In this document: positions 9,369 through 18,150 of the stretch, one piece after another
How positions within the stretch are numbered: position 1 is the first letter of the stretch
Layout: every line of letters begins with the position of its first letter
NCBI GenBank assembly: GCA_900545885.1
Contig: URAF01000013.1
Location: forward strand, 4,875-68,874
Direction: 5' to 3'
Length of the DNA: 64,000 nt
Source of the DNA: an uncultured Eubacteriales bacterium
Lineage (GTDB): Bacteria > Bacillota > Clostridia > Christensenellales > CAG-917
Notes under the pieces: model-generated
Database searches by the model: none
What the model was told of the DNA's origin: nothing
What the model saw: only the letters and a program-made list of their open reading frames with translations
Translations under genes and position numbers: made by a program

Positions 9369-9803
9369 TTACTTTCTGTTTTTCTTTTTGCCTTCGTTTT
9401 TGACGGGTGCTTCTGCAGCAACTTCTGCTGCGGGCGCTTCGATTGCGGGTGCGCTCTCTTCTGCCTTGGGTTCTTCCGCGGGTGCGGGTGCAGGTGCGGG
9501 AGCGGCTACGTTTTCGAGAACGAGACCGACTGCGTTTCTGTCAATCACGATAAGCGTAGGGCTGTTTTCGGTACCGACGTTGACGATGAGCGTATTGTCG
9601 GCGTTGATTTGCGTGATTTTGCCGACCATTCTGCCGATGGTCATAATCTTGGTGCCGACTGCAAGGCTGTTCATCATTTCCTGTTGCTGTTTCTGACGTT
9701 TCTTCTGAGGAATGATGGTGAGTACAATCATCAAAACGAGTACGACGCCGATGATGATGTACATCGCGTAAGAAGGCAGTGCTGCCAAAAGGGAAGTAAA
9801 CAT
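9369..9803 (-). CDS. yajC: Preprotein translocase subunit YajC
   Basis: 144 residues. One TM segment (about 14-31, ending IIPQKKRQKQQQ) precedes the conserved YajC core with GTKIMTIGRMVGKI and the INADNTLIV strand region. The C-terminus is a long low-complexity Ala/Pro/Glu tail (APAPAPAPAEEPKAEE) ending in a Lys-rich stretch, which makes it longer than the usual 90-110 residues. YajC associates with SecDF. AAGGAG lies before the ATG, and the gene has its own promoter in the 122-base gap after tgt. Confidence 0.93.
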   Translation of the reverse strand: MFTSLLAALPSYAMYIIIGVVLVLMIVLTIIPQKKRQKQQQEMMNSLAVGTKIMTIGRMVGKITQINADNTLIVNVGTENSPTLIVIDRNAVGLVLENVAAPAPAPAPAEEPKAEESAPAIEAPAAEVAAEAPVKNEGKKKNRK

Positions 9804-9873
9804 ATTGTCTCCTTGTATCGCGTCACGGTCAAGTCAGCCGAGAAACGCGTATTTTGTGTTATTATACAAGCAC

Positions 9874-9901
9874 ATTATACATTATTTGTTCATAAAATCA
9901 A
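9874..9901 (-). promoter_or_regulatory. Promoter of yajC
   Basis: TTGATT (9896-9901), a 16-base spacer and TATAAT (9874-9879) lie on the minus strand between tgt and yajC. A second TATAAT at 9861-9866 lies just downstream. Confidence 0.78.
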
Positions 9902-9925
9902 CTAAATTGAACAACATTGTGCAAT

Positions 9926-11029
9926 TCAACCTTTATATTGTTTTATGAAATCTTCCTTAAAATCGAGGTATCTGTCTTCCATAATTGCCTGACGAATTTC
10001 GGCTGACAGTCTTTCGAGGAAACGTATATTGTGAATGGACAACAACCTTCCGCCCAGAATTTCGTCCGCTTTGATAAGGTGACGGATATATGCGCGGGTG
10101 TAGTTGCGGCAGGCATAACAGTCGCATTCGGGGTCTACGGGCGTGAAATCCTCAGCATATGGCGCGTTGCGGATTGTGAGGAAACCTTCCTTGACCATAG
10201 CCGTACCGTTGCGGGCAATTCTGGTCGGCAACACACAGTCGAACATATCCACTCCCCTTGCCACGCTTTCCACGATATAATCGGCAGTGCCGACGCCCAT
10301 AAGGTAATGAGGCATTTCGGGCGGCAGATGAGGTGCAAGCGCGTCGAGAACTTCGTACATCTTTTCCGCGGTTTCGCCGACGGACAGTCCGCCAATGGCA
10401 ATACCGCAGGTCGCATACGGCATCGACATTTTCAGACTTTCCAGTCGCAGGTCGGTGAACATATTTCCCTGAATGATGGGGAACAGAGTCTGATGCGGTT
10501 TGAGTTTGACTTTGGAACATCTGTCCAGCCACATAATGGTGCGTTCCATAGCCTCTTTCGCTTTTTCGTGCGAGATGTCGGGCGCGGTGAGTTCGTCAAA
10601 CGCCATAACGATGTCGGAACCCAAAGCACGTTGGATTTCCATGGACTTTTCGGGAGAAAAGAAATGTTTGGAGCCGTCGATAAAACTGTTGAACTCCATT
10701 CCCTCGTCGGAAATTTTGCGCAACGACGACAGCGAAAACACCTGAAAACCGCCGCTGTCGGTAAGTATCGCGCCGTCCCAGTTCATGAACTTGTGCAGAC
10801 CGCCCGCCTTCTCGATGAGCTCGTGACCGGGACGCAGATAGAGATGATATGTGTTGGACAACAATATCTGTGCACCCGTGTCGCGCACTTCTTCGGGAGA
10901 AAGTCCCTTGACGGTGGCTTTGGTTCCGACGGGCATAAAACACGGAGTGTCGATGACTCCGTGGTCGGTGTAAATTCTGCCGACGCGCGCGCCGGACTGT
11001 TTGCAGGTGTGAATGACTTCGAATCTCAT
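9926..11029 (-). CDS. tgt: tRNA-guanine transglycosylase (queuosine insertion)
   Basis: 367 residues. The first catalytic Asp region is LTDSGGFQVFSL, GGLSVGE is the substrate loop, the second catalytic Asp is in MFDCVLPTR, and the zinc site is CDCYACRNYTRAYIRHL. It exchanges G34 of GUN-anticodon tRNAs for preQ1. An upstream in-frame start would add 41 Arg/Ala-rich residues unlike any Tgt; the ATG at 11029 begins the canonical MRFEVIHTC and is preferred, though its SD (GGAAA) is weak. It pairs functionally with queA upstream, which modifies the inserted base. Confidence 0.95.
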   Translation of the reverse strand: MRFEVIHTCKQSGARVGRIYTDHGVIDTPCFMPVGTKATVKGLSPEEVRDTGAQILLSNTYHLYLRPGHELIEKAGGLHKFMNWDGAILTDSGGFQVFSLSSLRKISDEGMEFNSFIDGSKHFFSPEKSMEIQRALGSDIVMAFDELTAPDISHEKAKEAMERTIMWLDRCSKVKLKPHQTLFPIIQGNMFTDLRLESLKMSMPYATCGIAIGGLSVGETAEKMYEVLDALAPHLPPEMPHYLMGVGTADYIVESVARGVDMFDCVLPTRIARNGTAMVKEGFLTIRNAPYAEDFTPVDPECDCYACRNYTRAYIRHLIKADEILGGRLLSIHNIRFLERLSAEIRQAIMEDRYLDFKEDFIKQYKG

Positions 11030-11290
11030 AGTTGTTTCCGTTTGGAACGGTGCTTCGGCACTTCGCATTACTCTGGCATTTCGCCTTATGCCTACATCAC
11101 GCATTGTGCCTGCGTTGCGCACCCTGCTTGCGTTCCGTTTTTTGAACTGCAAATAAGACTGCGTTTCACCTTATGCACTCGTTTTTCGTTAGCTCCGATA
11201 TGCAGCTTTCGCTATATGCGAGGCTCTTGCTCCGTTCTTTTTATTTATGCTAGTTTTGTTGCTTACGCTCCGCATTCACGCGGGGTTTTT
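11030..11290. other. Gene-free queA-tgt spacer with quasi-repeats
   Basis: 261 bases between queA and tgt contain no credible gene. The sequence is built of degenerate short motifs (repeated GCNTTCG, TTATGC and GCGTT-like words) and looks unlike either neighbour. No terminator or strong promoter is visible. Confidence 0.6.
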
Positions 11291-12325
11291 CTATTCGGTA
11301 AAGAAACAGCTGTCTCCGAAGGAAAAGAACCGATAGCGCTCTTTAACTGCCGTTTCGTATACTTTAAGTGTCTGTTCTTGTCCGATAAACGCCGACACCA
11401 ACATAATGAGCGTGGACTCGGGAAGATGGAAATTGGTTATCAGCCCTTCCACGCACTTGAACCTGTAAGACGGATAAATGAATATCTTGGTATCGCCTTT
11501 GCAAGGTTTTACGAAACCGTTTTCGTCGGCTACGGTTTCAAGCACTCTGACCGACGTGGTACCTACGGCGATTACCCGTCTGCCCTCTCGTTTGGCGCAG
11601 TTGATTTTCTCCGCCGTAGATTCGTCGATTTCGTAGTATTCCGAATGCATTTCGTGTTCGAGAATGTTCTCCGCCTTTACGGGACGGAATGTGCCGAGTC
11701 CGATATGCAACAGAACTTCCGCAAAGTCCACGCCCATATCCTTGACCTTTTGCATAAGTTCGGGCGTGAAATGCAGTCCCGCGGTGGGCGCGGCGGCAGA
11801 ACCGTCTACCTTGCTGTACACGGTCTGATAACGTTCCTTATCCTGCAACTTCTCGTGTATGTACGGCGGAAGAGGCATATTGCCCACTCTGTCCAGAATG
11901 TCCTCGAAAACACCGTCAAACTCAAATCGAATAGTTCTTGCGCCGTAATCGTCGATGTGTTCGACAACCGCGGAGAGTTCGTCGGATATGCGTATCACGC
12001 TTCCGAGTTTTGCTTTGCGCGCGGGGCGCATAATGGTTTCCCAGTGCGTGTAGTCAATGCGTTTGAGCAACAGAATTTCGAATACCGTTTCCTTGCCGTC
12101 GATTTTGCCGAATATACGCGCGGGAATAACGCGCGTGTTGTTGATAACCAACAAATCGCCTTTGCGCAGAAACTTCGGCAAATCGTAAAAATGCGCGTGA
12201 GTTATGCTGTCCGCGCTCTTGGAGTACACCAACAGTCTGCTGCTGTCGCGCGGCTCAACGGGGGTCTGCGCTATCAGTTCTTCGGGTAAATCGTAATAAA
12301 AATCGTGTGTTTTAAGTTCCTGCAT
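11291..12325 (-). CDS. queA: S-adenosylmethionine:tRNA ribosyltransferase-isomerase
   Basis: 344 residues. The family segments YDLPEELIAQTPVEPRDSSR, NNTRVIPARIFG, PTAGLHFT and a C-terminal SYRFKCVEGLITNFHLPEST segment are all present. QueA transfers ribosyl from SAM to preQ1 in tRNA to give epoxyqueuosine. The ATG at 12325 starts the normal MQELKTHDFYYDL; upstream in-frame codons give a sequence unrelated to QueA. It lies 44 bases after ruvB, the usual ruvB-queA-tgt order, with no clear SD, so coupling to upstream translation is possible. Confidence 0.95.
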   Translation of the reverse strand: MQELKTHDFYYDLPEELIAQTPVEPRDSSRLLVYSKSADSITHAHFYDLPKFLRKGDLLVINNTRVIPARIFGKIDGKETVFEILLLKRIDYTHWETIMRPARKAKLGSVIRISDELSAVVEHIDDYGARTIRFEFDGVFEDILDRVGNMPLPPYIHEKLQDKERYQTVYSKVDGSAAAPTAGLHFTPELMQKVKDMGVDFAEVLLHIGLGTFRPVKAENILEHEMHSEYYEIDESTAEKINCAKREGRRVIAVGTTSVRVLETVADENGFVKPCKGDTKIFIYPSYRFKCVEGLITNFHLPESTLIMLVSAFIGQEQTLKVYETAVKERYRFFSFGDSCFFTE

Positions 12326-12369
12326 AATTATATCTGTCGCATATCGTACAGCTGCACTTCGTCGGCAGC

Positions 12370-13425
12370 TTATTTGTCGTCGCCGTTCACGTCGGAGTCG
12401 AATATGCTCATCTGCAACGACATTTTGGACGCAGGACATACTTTTCCGAGATGTTTGTACGCATTTTCCGTGCATACTCTGCCCCTGGGCGTTCTGCCTA
12501 TGAAACCGAGCTGAATGAGGAAAGGTTCGACGACGTCTTCGATAGTGCTTGCTTCCTCGCCCGTTGCCGCGGCAAGGGTGTCCAGTCCTACGGGACCGCC
12601 GCCGAATTTGTCTATTATGGCTTCGAGAACGGTTCTGTCCACGATGTCGAGTCCGAGTTCGTCGACGTCCATAAGCTGCAATGCTTTGCGCGTGACTTCC
12701 ATATCGATTGCTTCGAGGTCTTCAACCTGCGCAAAATCGCGCACGCGACGGAGCAAACGGTTTGCAATACGCGGAGTTCCGCGACTGCGTCTTGCGATTT
12801 CTTCCGCCGCGTCGGGATTGATTTCTATGCCCAGAATATTGGACGAACGGCGGACGATTTTGGCGATTTCCGCGGGCGTGTACATTTCGAGACGCATAAG
12901 CATTCCGAAACGGTCGCGCAAAGGGCTTGACAGCATTCCCGCACGCGTCGTCGCGCCTATGAGCGTAAACTTTTTGAGCGGCAGACGGATACTGCGCGCC
13001 ATTGGCCCTTTACCCGAAACGAAGTCCAACGAAAAGTCTTCCATTGCGGGATAAAGCACTTCTTCTATGTTGCGGTTCAGACGGTGGATTTCGTCGATGA
13101 ACAGAATGTCGCCTTTTTCGAGGTTTGTGAGAATTGCGGCAAGGTCGGCTGCTCGTTCGATTGCAGGTCCCGAAGTCACGCGTATCTGCGCGCCGAGTTC
13201 GTTGGCAATGACGTGCGCAAGCGTGGTTTTGCCGAGCCCCGGAGGTCCGTACAGCAAAACGTGGTCGAGTGCTTCTCCGCGCGCCTTTGCCGCGGAAATG
13301 TACACGCCCAGATTTTTCTTGATTTTGTCCTGCCCGACATAGTCCGCCATACAACGCGGACGCAACGTACTTTCGGTATCGTCGTCTTCGAGAGTCAGAC
13401 TGCTTACAATTCTTTCGTCTTCCAT
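12370..13425 (-). CDS. ruvB: Holliday junction branch migration helicase RuvB
   Basis: 351 residues with an AAA+ core: LRPRCMADYVGQ, Walker A GPPGLGKT (60-67), Walker B LFIDEIHRLN, sensor 1 GATTRAGMLSSPLRDRFG, and a C-terminal winged helix (GFIGRTPRGR). RuvB hexamers drive branch migration with RuvA. AAGGA lies seven bases before the ATG at 13425. It is 106 bases downstream of ruvA; the spacer carries imperfect repeats (CCGATTG and CGGCG words) and no recognisable terminator. Confidence 0.97.
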   Translation of the reverse strand: MEDERIVSSLTLEDDDTESTLRPRCMADYVGQDKIKKNLGVYISAAKARGEALDHVLLYGPPGLGKTTLAHVIANELGAQIRVTSGPAIERAADLAAILTNLEKGDILFIDEIHRLNRNIEEVLYPAMEDFSLDFVSGKGPMARSIRLPLKKFTLIGATTRAGMLSSPLRDRFGMLMRLEMYTPAEIAKIVRRSSNILGIEINPDAAEEIARRSRGTPRIANRLLRRVRDFAQVEDLEAIDMEVTRKALQLMDVDELGLDIVDRTVLEAIIDKFGGGPVGLDTLAAATGEEASTIEDVVEPFLIQLGFIGRTPRGRVCTENAYKHLGKVCPASKMSLQMSIFDSDVNGDDK

Positions 13426-13531
13426 ATTGTTCCTTTGATGCGGGAGTTCAACCGACCGAAACCAGCCGATTGCGGCTTATATATTCGGCGGTTACTTATA
13501 GGTATTCGGCGAATTCAGCCGATTGCCTTTG

Positions 13532-14113
13532 TCAGCCTATGAGTTTGAGTGCGGCGGCAATGAGGTTTTCCACTCCGCTTGCCGTCTTTGCCGCGGTCTG
13601 CACCGCTTTGACCGCTTCGGTGTTGGAAACGCCGAGTGACACAAGCGCGAATATCGCGTCCGAAAGGTCGGCGTCCATAGACCCGCCGATTTCCGTCGTC
13701 GCGTCCGACATATCGACCGCAACCTGTTCGCGCAGATTGAGCACGATAAGCTCTGCCGTCTTTTTGCCGAGTCCTTTGATTTTGGACAGCGTTTTGATGT
13801 CACCCGTCGCAATGGCAACGGTAAGCGTCCCTAGGTCGTAACCGCTCAGAATCTGCATTGCGAGTTTTGGACCTATACCGCTTATCTCGATAAGGCGCAT
13901 AAACAGCGTTTTTTCTTCAAGACGCGAAAAACCGTAAAGCGCGAAAGTGTCCTCTCTCACGTACAAGTAGGTGTAGAGTTTCATTTCGCTGCCTATTCGC
14001 GCGTCGGCAAGAGTGTTTCCGCTAACGCCGAGTTCGTAACCTATTCCGTTGTTCTCGACGACTACGGAATTGAGCCCCGCCTCGACGAGAACGCCTTTGA
14101 TGTAACTGTACAT
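13532..14113 (-). CDS. ruvA: Holliday junction-binding protein RuvA
   Basis: 193 residues. The N-terminal OB fold starts MYSYIKGVLVE; two helix-hairpin-helix motifs follow (ISGIGPKLAMQIL and IKGLGKKTAELIV); a C-terminal three-helix domain that contacts RuvB ends with LIAAALKLIG. RuvA binds the four-way junction and loads RuvB. A good GGAG lies before the ATG. It is part of a ruvC-ruvA-ruvB series in which the genes are spaced by 74 and 106 bases rather than overlapping. Confidence 0.96.
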   Translation of the reverse strand: MYSYIKGVLVEAGLNSVVVENNGIGYELGVSGNTLADARIGSEMKLYTYLYVREDTFALYGFSRLEEKTLFMRLIEISGIGPKLAMQILSGYDLGTLTVAIATGDIKTLSKIKGLGKKTAELIVLNLREQVAVDMSDATTEIGGSMDADLSDAIFALVSLGVSNTEAVKAVQTAAKTASGVENLIAAALKLIG

Positions 14114-14187
14114 ATTATCTCCACGAGTGCCGTTTTCGGCACTGCTCCGACTTTTATTTAGCCTTTATCCACGGTTTGAGAATTTGA

Positions 14188-14685
14188 TTAACGTATTCTG
14201 AACTCCGTGCTCAGTCTGCTTGTCTGACCGTGACACAACGCAACCGCAAGCGCGTCCGCGGCGTCGTCGGGTCGCGGAACTTTTTTCAGTCGCAGGAGCG
14301 CCTGCACCATAAGCTGCATTTGAATTTTGTCCGCACCGCCGTACCCAGTGATTGCCTGTTTAATCTGGTTGGGCGTATATTCGAACACTTCGTCGCCCAC
14401 GAGTTTGTTTGCGGTGAGCAAAATAACTCCGCGCGCTTCTGCAACCATAATTCCGTTGGTTATATTCTTTGAAAAGAACAGTTCCTCGACTGCGATATTG
14501 TCGGGGCGGAACTTTTCTATGAGTTCCCTTACGCCGTTTTCGAGCTTGGCAAGGCGTTGCGGCAAAGTGTAATCCTTGGGCGTGGTGACAACGCCGTAAT
14601 CGACGACGGCGAAGTTCCCTCTTTCGGCGGTTATAACGCCGTAACCCATAGTCGCAAGACCGGGGTCGATACCGAGAATTACCAT
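14188..14685 (-). CDS. ruvC: Crossover junction endodeoxyribonuclease RuvC
   Basis: 165 residues of RNase H-fold resolvase. Catalytic acidic residues are seen as D7 (GIDPGLATMGYG), the Glu of VEELFFSKN, and the Asp pair of DDAADALAVALCH. RuvC cuts Holliday junctions symmetrically. The start ATG at 14685 has AGGAG six bases upstream; in-frame codons further upstream give a non-family sequence. The 218-base spacer before it holds a 9-bp inverted repeat. Confidence 0.95.
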   Translation of the reverse strand: MVILGIDPGLATMGYGVITAERGNFAVVDYGVVTTPKDYTLPQRLAKLENGVRELIEKFRPDNIAVEELFFSKNITNGIMVAEARGVILLTANKLVGDEVFEYTPNQIKQAITGYGGADKIQMQLMVQALLRLKKVPRPDDAADALAVALCHGQTSRLSTEFRIR

Positions 14686-14903
14686 ACTTGCTCCTGTTCT
14701 TTTGTCCGTCTGTGCCGCATAACCAATCGCATAGCAACGGCACACGCAGTCGCGCATTTGCCATTACTTATCTGCCGCCGCCCATAATATGCAGGCGCTA
14801 TACGCGTCACACATATTATGTCGTCACACATACGCCGTCACGCGTTTGCAGCCAATCATTTGCAGTCACGCAGGCAATCAGTCCAACGAACAATCTGCTG
14901 AAA
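14686..14903. other. Spacer with 9-bp inverted repeat and CGTCAC repeats
   Basis: No gene is seen in these 218 bases. CATAATATG (14783-14791) and CATATTATG (14812-14820) are exact inverted arms 20 bases apart, and CGTCAC recurs several times around them. Purpose unknown. Confidence 0.55.
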
Positions 14904-15971
14904 TTATTTTACAATGCTGTTTTCGTTTGCGCTGTCGAAAAGTACGAATTCGCCTTCTTCGGGATACGCGTCGACTTCCGAAAGACGTTCGGAACTTCTT
15001 GCGTAAAGTCCGCTTTGCGTCGTAAGTTCAAACCCGTACTTGTCCGCCGAAACGAAGGTGACCTTTTCCGTGAACGCGTCGCAGTGAGAACAATTTTCCG
15101 CGCTTCCAACGTTCTTCGGAAACCACCCGCACAGCACTTCTTTGTCCTTGTATCCGTCTGCAATCCTTCCGCGCAGACCTTCTGCATCGATTGTGCGGTT
15201 TTCACCGAATAAAAGCGTTAATCTTCCGTTTCGCTCGGTTAAAACGCATTTTGCGACGTTATAATGTCCGTCGACGGCTTGCGCTGCCCATACGTTTTCG
15301 GGATTTTTGCGAATTTCGTCGTAGGCCGCAACCTGTTTGACTTCGCCGTCCTGCAAAACGATTATCCTGTCGCTTATGCTTGCCGCTTCTTCTCTCGACG
15401 AAGTGGAATAAAGCACGATTGCGCCCTCTTTGGCTTTCTCTTTGAGAAGGGGTGCAAGTTCCGCCCACAGCGCTTCCGCGTCTGCTCTTTCCAGACCGAA
15501 AGTCACGTCGTCTATGACAAGCAGTTTAGCGTCGCGCACAAACAGTCTTGCAAGAGCCATTCTGCATTTCTCGACGTCGTTAAGCGACCGTGCGCGCAAT
15601 CGCAGACACACTCCGCCTATACCCATTTTCTCCGCCGCCGAAAGCACGCGGGAAGCTATGTCGACTTTGTCGTATTTGCGCAGTTTGAGCGGAAAAGCAA
15701 GGTTGTCAAAGACCGTCTTCCATTTGAAAACGGCTCCGTCGTCGAAAACCATTATGACTTTGTCCGTTCTGACAAACACCGTTTCGCCGTCGAGCAGGAC
15801 TTTGCCTTCGCATTCTTCCACACCCGCAGCAGTTTTCAGAAAAGACGTTTTGCCGCTGCCCTCTCCGCCGTACACGGCTACGATTTCGCCGTCCGCGATT
15901 TTGAGGTCGAGCGCGCCGAAAAGCCGCGCGCCGTAAAGATACTGTTTTGTAACGCCTACGAATTCGAGCAT
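14904..15971 (-). CDS. Degenerate MalK/UgpC-like ABC ATPase without permease
   Basis: 355 residues with the layout of sugar-importer ATPases: nucleotide-binding domain (1-235) and a TOBE-like C-terminal domain. Walker A is intact (GGEGSGKT, 35-42) and the Walker B Asp is present (D154), but the Q-loop Gln is Asp (D77), the signature LSGGQ reads LNDVE (130-134), the catalytic Glu is Asp (D155), and the switch His is Ser (S191). It probably binds but hydrolyses ATP poorly. No permease or binding-protein gene is nearby. GAGGT precedes the ATG. A regulatory role is possible; the function is unknown. Confidence 0.8.
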   Translation of the reverse strand: MLEFVGVTKQYLYGARLFGALDLKIADGEIVAVYGGEGSGKTSFLKTAAGVEECEGKVLLDGETVFVRTDKVIMVFDDGAVFKWKTVFDNLAFPLKLRKYDKVDIASRVLSAAEKMGIGGVCLRLRARSLNDVEKCRMALARLFVRDAKLLVIDDVTFGLERADAEALWAELAPLLKEKAKEGAIVLYSTSSREEAASISDRIIVLQDGEVKQVAAYDEIRKNPENVWAAQAVDGHYNVAKCVLTERNGRLTLLFGENRTIDAEGLRGRIADGYKDKEVLCGWFPKNVGSAENCSHCDAFTEKVTFVSADKYGFELTTQSGLYARSSERLSEVDAYPEEGEFVLFDSANENSIVK

Positions 15972-15977
15972 ACTACC

Positions 15978-16556
15978 TCACAGAATATCCAGCTGCTGAC
16001 CGTAGCCTTCGCCGAAATTGTCAAGAAAATATTTCAGTTCGGGGTGTTCGTCCATAAGTCCGTCCAGCATTTTCTGCAAACGGTTGAAAGCGGTGTCGAA
16101 TTCCTTGTTGCCCGAAAGCCGTTCGTCAATGCACTTTATGTACGCCGAAAGTTTGTCCGCAACTTTCATAATCTTGTACTCCATGGTACTTTCGTCGGGT
16201 TGCAGATACTCGGAATATTTCGCCGCCATTTCGGGGGGCAACGAACTCAAAAGTTTCTTGTTGATGACGTTCTCGATTTCGCTGTACGCGCTTTTGATTT
16301 TGGGACTGTAATACTTTATGGGCGTGGGAAGGTCGCCGCTCACAACTTCCGCCGTGTCGTGGTACAGCGCAAGCGCCGCGATTTTGTCGGTGTCGACATT
16401 GCCGCCGAAATACTCGTTGCGTATAATGCCGAGTGCCTGACCTATAATCGCAACGTGCGCGGCGTGTTGCATAAGGTCCTCTTTGGTGGTGGAACGCATA
16501 AGACTCCACCGCTCTATGAGTTTCATTCTGTTGAGCAAAGCGTAAAACGTGTACAT
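15978..16556 (-). CDS. YfbR-like HD-domain 5'-nucleotidase
   Basis: 192 residues of HD phosphohydrolase. The N-terminus RMKLIERWSLMRSTTKED followed by MQHAAHVAIIGQAL closely resembles YfbR, and the metal ligands appear as His in MQHAAH, His-Asp in LYHDTAEVVSGD, and a distal Asp in MKVADKLSAYI. YfbR hydrolyses deoxyribonucleoside 5'-monophosphates, helping dNTP balance. The stop is six bases before the ABC gene start. AAAGGA lies ten bases before the ATG. Confidence 0.86.
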   Translation of the reverse strand: MYTFYALLNRMKLIERWSLMRSTTKEDLMQHAAHVAIIGQALGIIRNEYFGGNVDTDKIAALALYHDTAEVVSGDLPTPIKYYSPKIKSAYSEIENVINKKLLSSLPPEMAAKYSEYLQPDESTMEYKIMKVADKLSAYIKCIDERLSGNKEFDTAFNRLQKMLDGLMDEHPELKYFLDNFGEGYGQQLDIL

Positions 16557-16758
16557 AAAGCCGTCCTTTTATACGGATTGCCTTTGCAATCGGTTGTGCC
16601 GCCGTCATACGGACGGCGGCGCATTATCGAAATTTCATGCTGCCATTTCAACGTCGCAGGCACTACCTTGTGCTTTCTAACGGTCGGCGTCGAATGGGAG
16701 TTGCGTTATCCTGCCGTCCTTTTGCGGACGGTCGGATAATTGTCTGGTGTCCGACAAT
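16557..16758. repeat. Spacer with several small hairpins downstream of pgi
   Basis: 202 bases without a gene. Small inverted repeats include CCGTCC/GGACGG (around 16712-16730) and AATTGTC/GACAATT (around 16738-16760). None is followed by a U-tract on the minus strand, so they are not clear terminators. Confidence 0.55.
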
Positions 16759-18150
16759 TCAGATGATGTATTTTGCGTCCTTCTTGGGAGCGGCTTCGAG
16801 TTCGGCTTTCTTGGCTTCGTAGCCTTTGCGTTCAAAGAGCGCGTAGGTCGCGTTCTTGCCTTCTTCGACGCCGGGCTGGTTGAAAGTGTCGATGTTGAGC
16901 AGCGCTCCGCAGTACGCAGTCTGCAACTGGAAGAACATGAGCAACTGTCCCACCGTTTCCGCGTTGACTTCGGGAAGCAGAATGGTGTTGTTCATATGTT
17001 TGGAACGAGTGAGCGCGTATTCCGTCGCAACTCTTTCGGTGTTGATGAGTTCGCCCATCGTGTGTCCGCAAAGGAAGTTGACGTCGGGGAATTCTTCCGC
17101 ACCGTCTGCGATTTTGACGTCGCCGCGGAACTTCTCCACTCCGATGATGGTGATGACTTTGTCAAACGGACCTTCGGTGTAAAGCTGAACCTGCGAATGC
17201 TGGTCGGTTACGCCGAGCGCCTTGACGGGGGTCTGACCTTCGTTGACGGTTTTGCCGTCGAGGTCAACCGCCTTGCCGAGGCTTTCGCCCCAGAGCTGGC
17301 AGTACCAGTCGGCCATAAATTTGAGAGAATCCGCATAAGGCATCATAACGGAAATGTTCTTGCCCTTGCGCATTGCGATGAACTGCAAAGCTGCCGCCAT
17401 AAGTGCGGAGTTTGCAAACATATTGCCGTCGGAACAGGCTTTGTCCATATCGGCGGCACCTTTGAGCAGACCTTTGATGTCTATGCCGAGTACAGCCGCA
17501 GGAAGCAGACCGACGGGGCAAAGTTCGGAGAAACGTCCGCCGACGCCGTCGGGAATGTAGAACGTCTTGAACCCTTCTTTCTTTGCAAGTTTGATGAGAT
17601 TGCCTTTCGCCGCGGAAGTGGTTGCGATGATGTGTTTGCTCCAATCGTCCCCGACTGCCTTTTTGAGTATGTCGGTTATGATGAGATACTGGCTCATCGT
17701 TTCGGAGGTCGCGCCGCTCTTGGTGACGACGTTGAACATCGTACGTTTGACGTCGATTACGTCAAGGAGCGCAAGCATTCGTTCGGGGTCGACGTTGTCT
17801 TCGACGAAGAATTTGACTCCTCTCTTCTCCTTGGGCAAGTCGTTGTAACGGAAATGGCACAGCGCGGTGAACACTGCAATGGGACCGAGCGCGCTTCCGC
17901 CGATACCGAGAACGACGAAGTTGTCGAAATCCGCTCTTACTTTCGCGGCGGTAGCGATGATGTCGTCTACTATTTCGTCCTGATTGTAAGGCAGGTCAGC
18001 CCACGCGGTCATACCCGTTCCGCGCATTTTTCCGAACTTGTCGAACGCCTCGCGCGCTTTGGGTGCTACGGCGGCGAGTTCGGCGTCGGTGATACCCTGG
18101 TCGCCGATGAACTTGTCGGTCATATTGTTGAAATCGAATTTAATGAGCAT
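16759..18150 (-). CDS. pgi: Glucose-6-phosphate isomerase
   Basis: 463 residues, the compact length of Firmicutes and archaeal-like Pgi. LGIGGSALGP and TKSGATSETMSQY are the two phosphate-binding loops; ELCPVGLLPAAVLGIDI lies in the core. It interconverts glucose-6-phosphate and fructose-6-phosphate. The start overlaps the TIM-barrel gene by 11 bases and has GGAGG five bases upstream, so the pair is coupled. Its place in an hpf-isomerase-pgi transcript would link a core sugar step to a stress-type promoter, which is inference. Confidence 0.96.
   Translation of the reverse strand: MLIKFDFNNMTDKFIGDQGITDAELAAVAPKAREAFDKFGKMRGTGMTAWADLPYNQDEIVDDIIATAAKVRADFDNFVVLGIGGSALGPIAVFTALCHFRYNDLPKEKRGVKFFVEDNVDPERMLALLDVIDVKRTMFNVVTKSGATSETMSQYLIITDILKKAVGDDWSKHIIATTSAAKGNLIKLAKKEGFKTFYIPDGVGGRFSELCPVGLLPAAVLGIDIKGLLKGAADMDKACSDGNMFANSALMAAALQFIAMRKGKNISVMMPYADSLKFMADWYCQLWGESLGKAVDLDGKTVNEGQTPVKALGVTDQHSQVQLYTEGPFDKVITIIGVEKFRGDVKIADGAEEFPDVNFLCGHTMGELINTERVATEYALTRSKHMNNTILLPEVNAETVGQLLMFFQLQTAYCGALLNIDTFNQPGVEEGKNATYALFERKGYEAKKAELEAAPKKDAKYII

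Noticed and set aside
10031..12289. 752-codon open frame on the plus strand opposite tgt and queA
   Set aside because: It is antisense to two intact, well-conserved genes, its translation has no family features, and there is no SD. It results from codon bias on the other strand.
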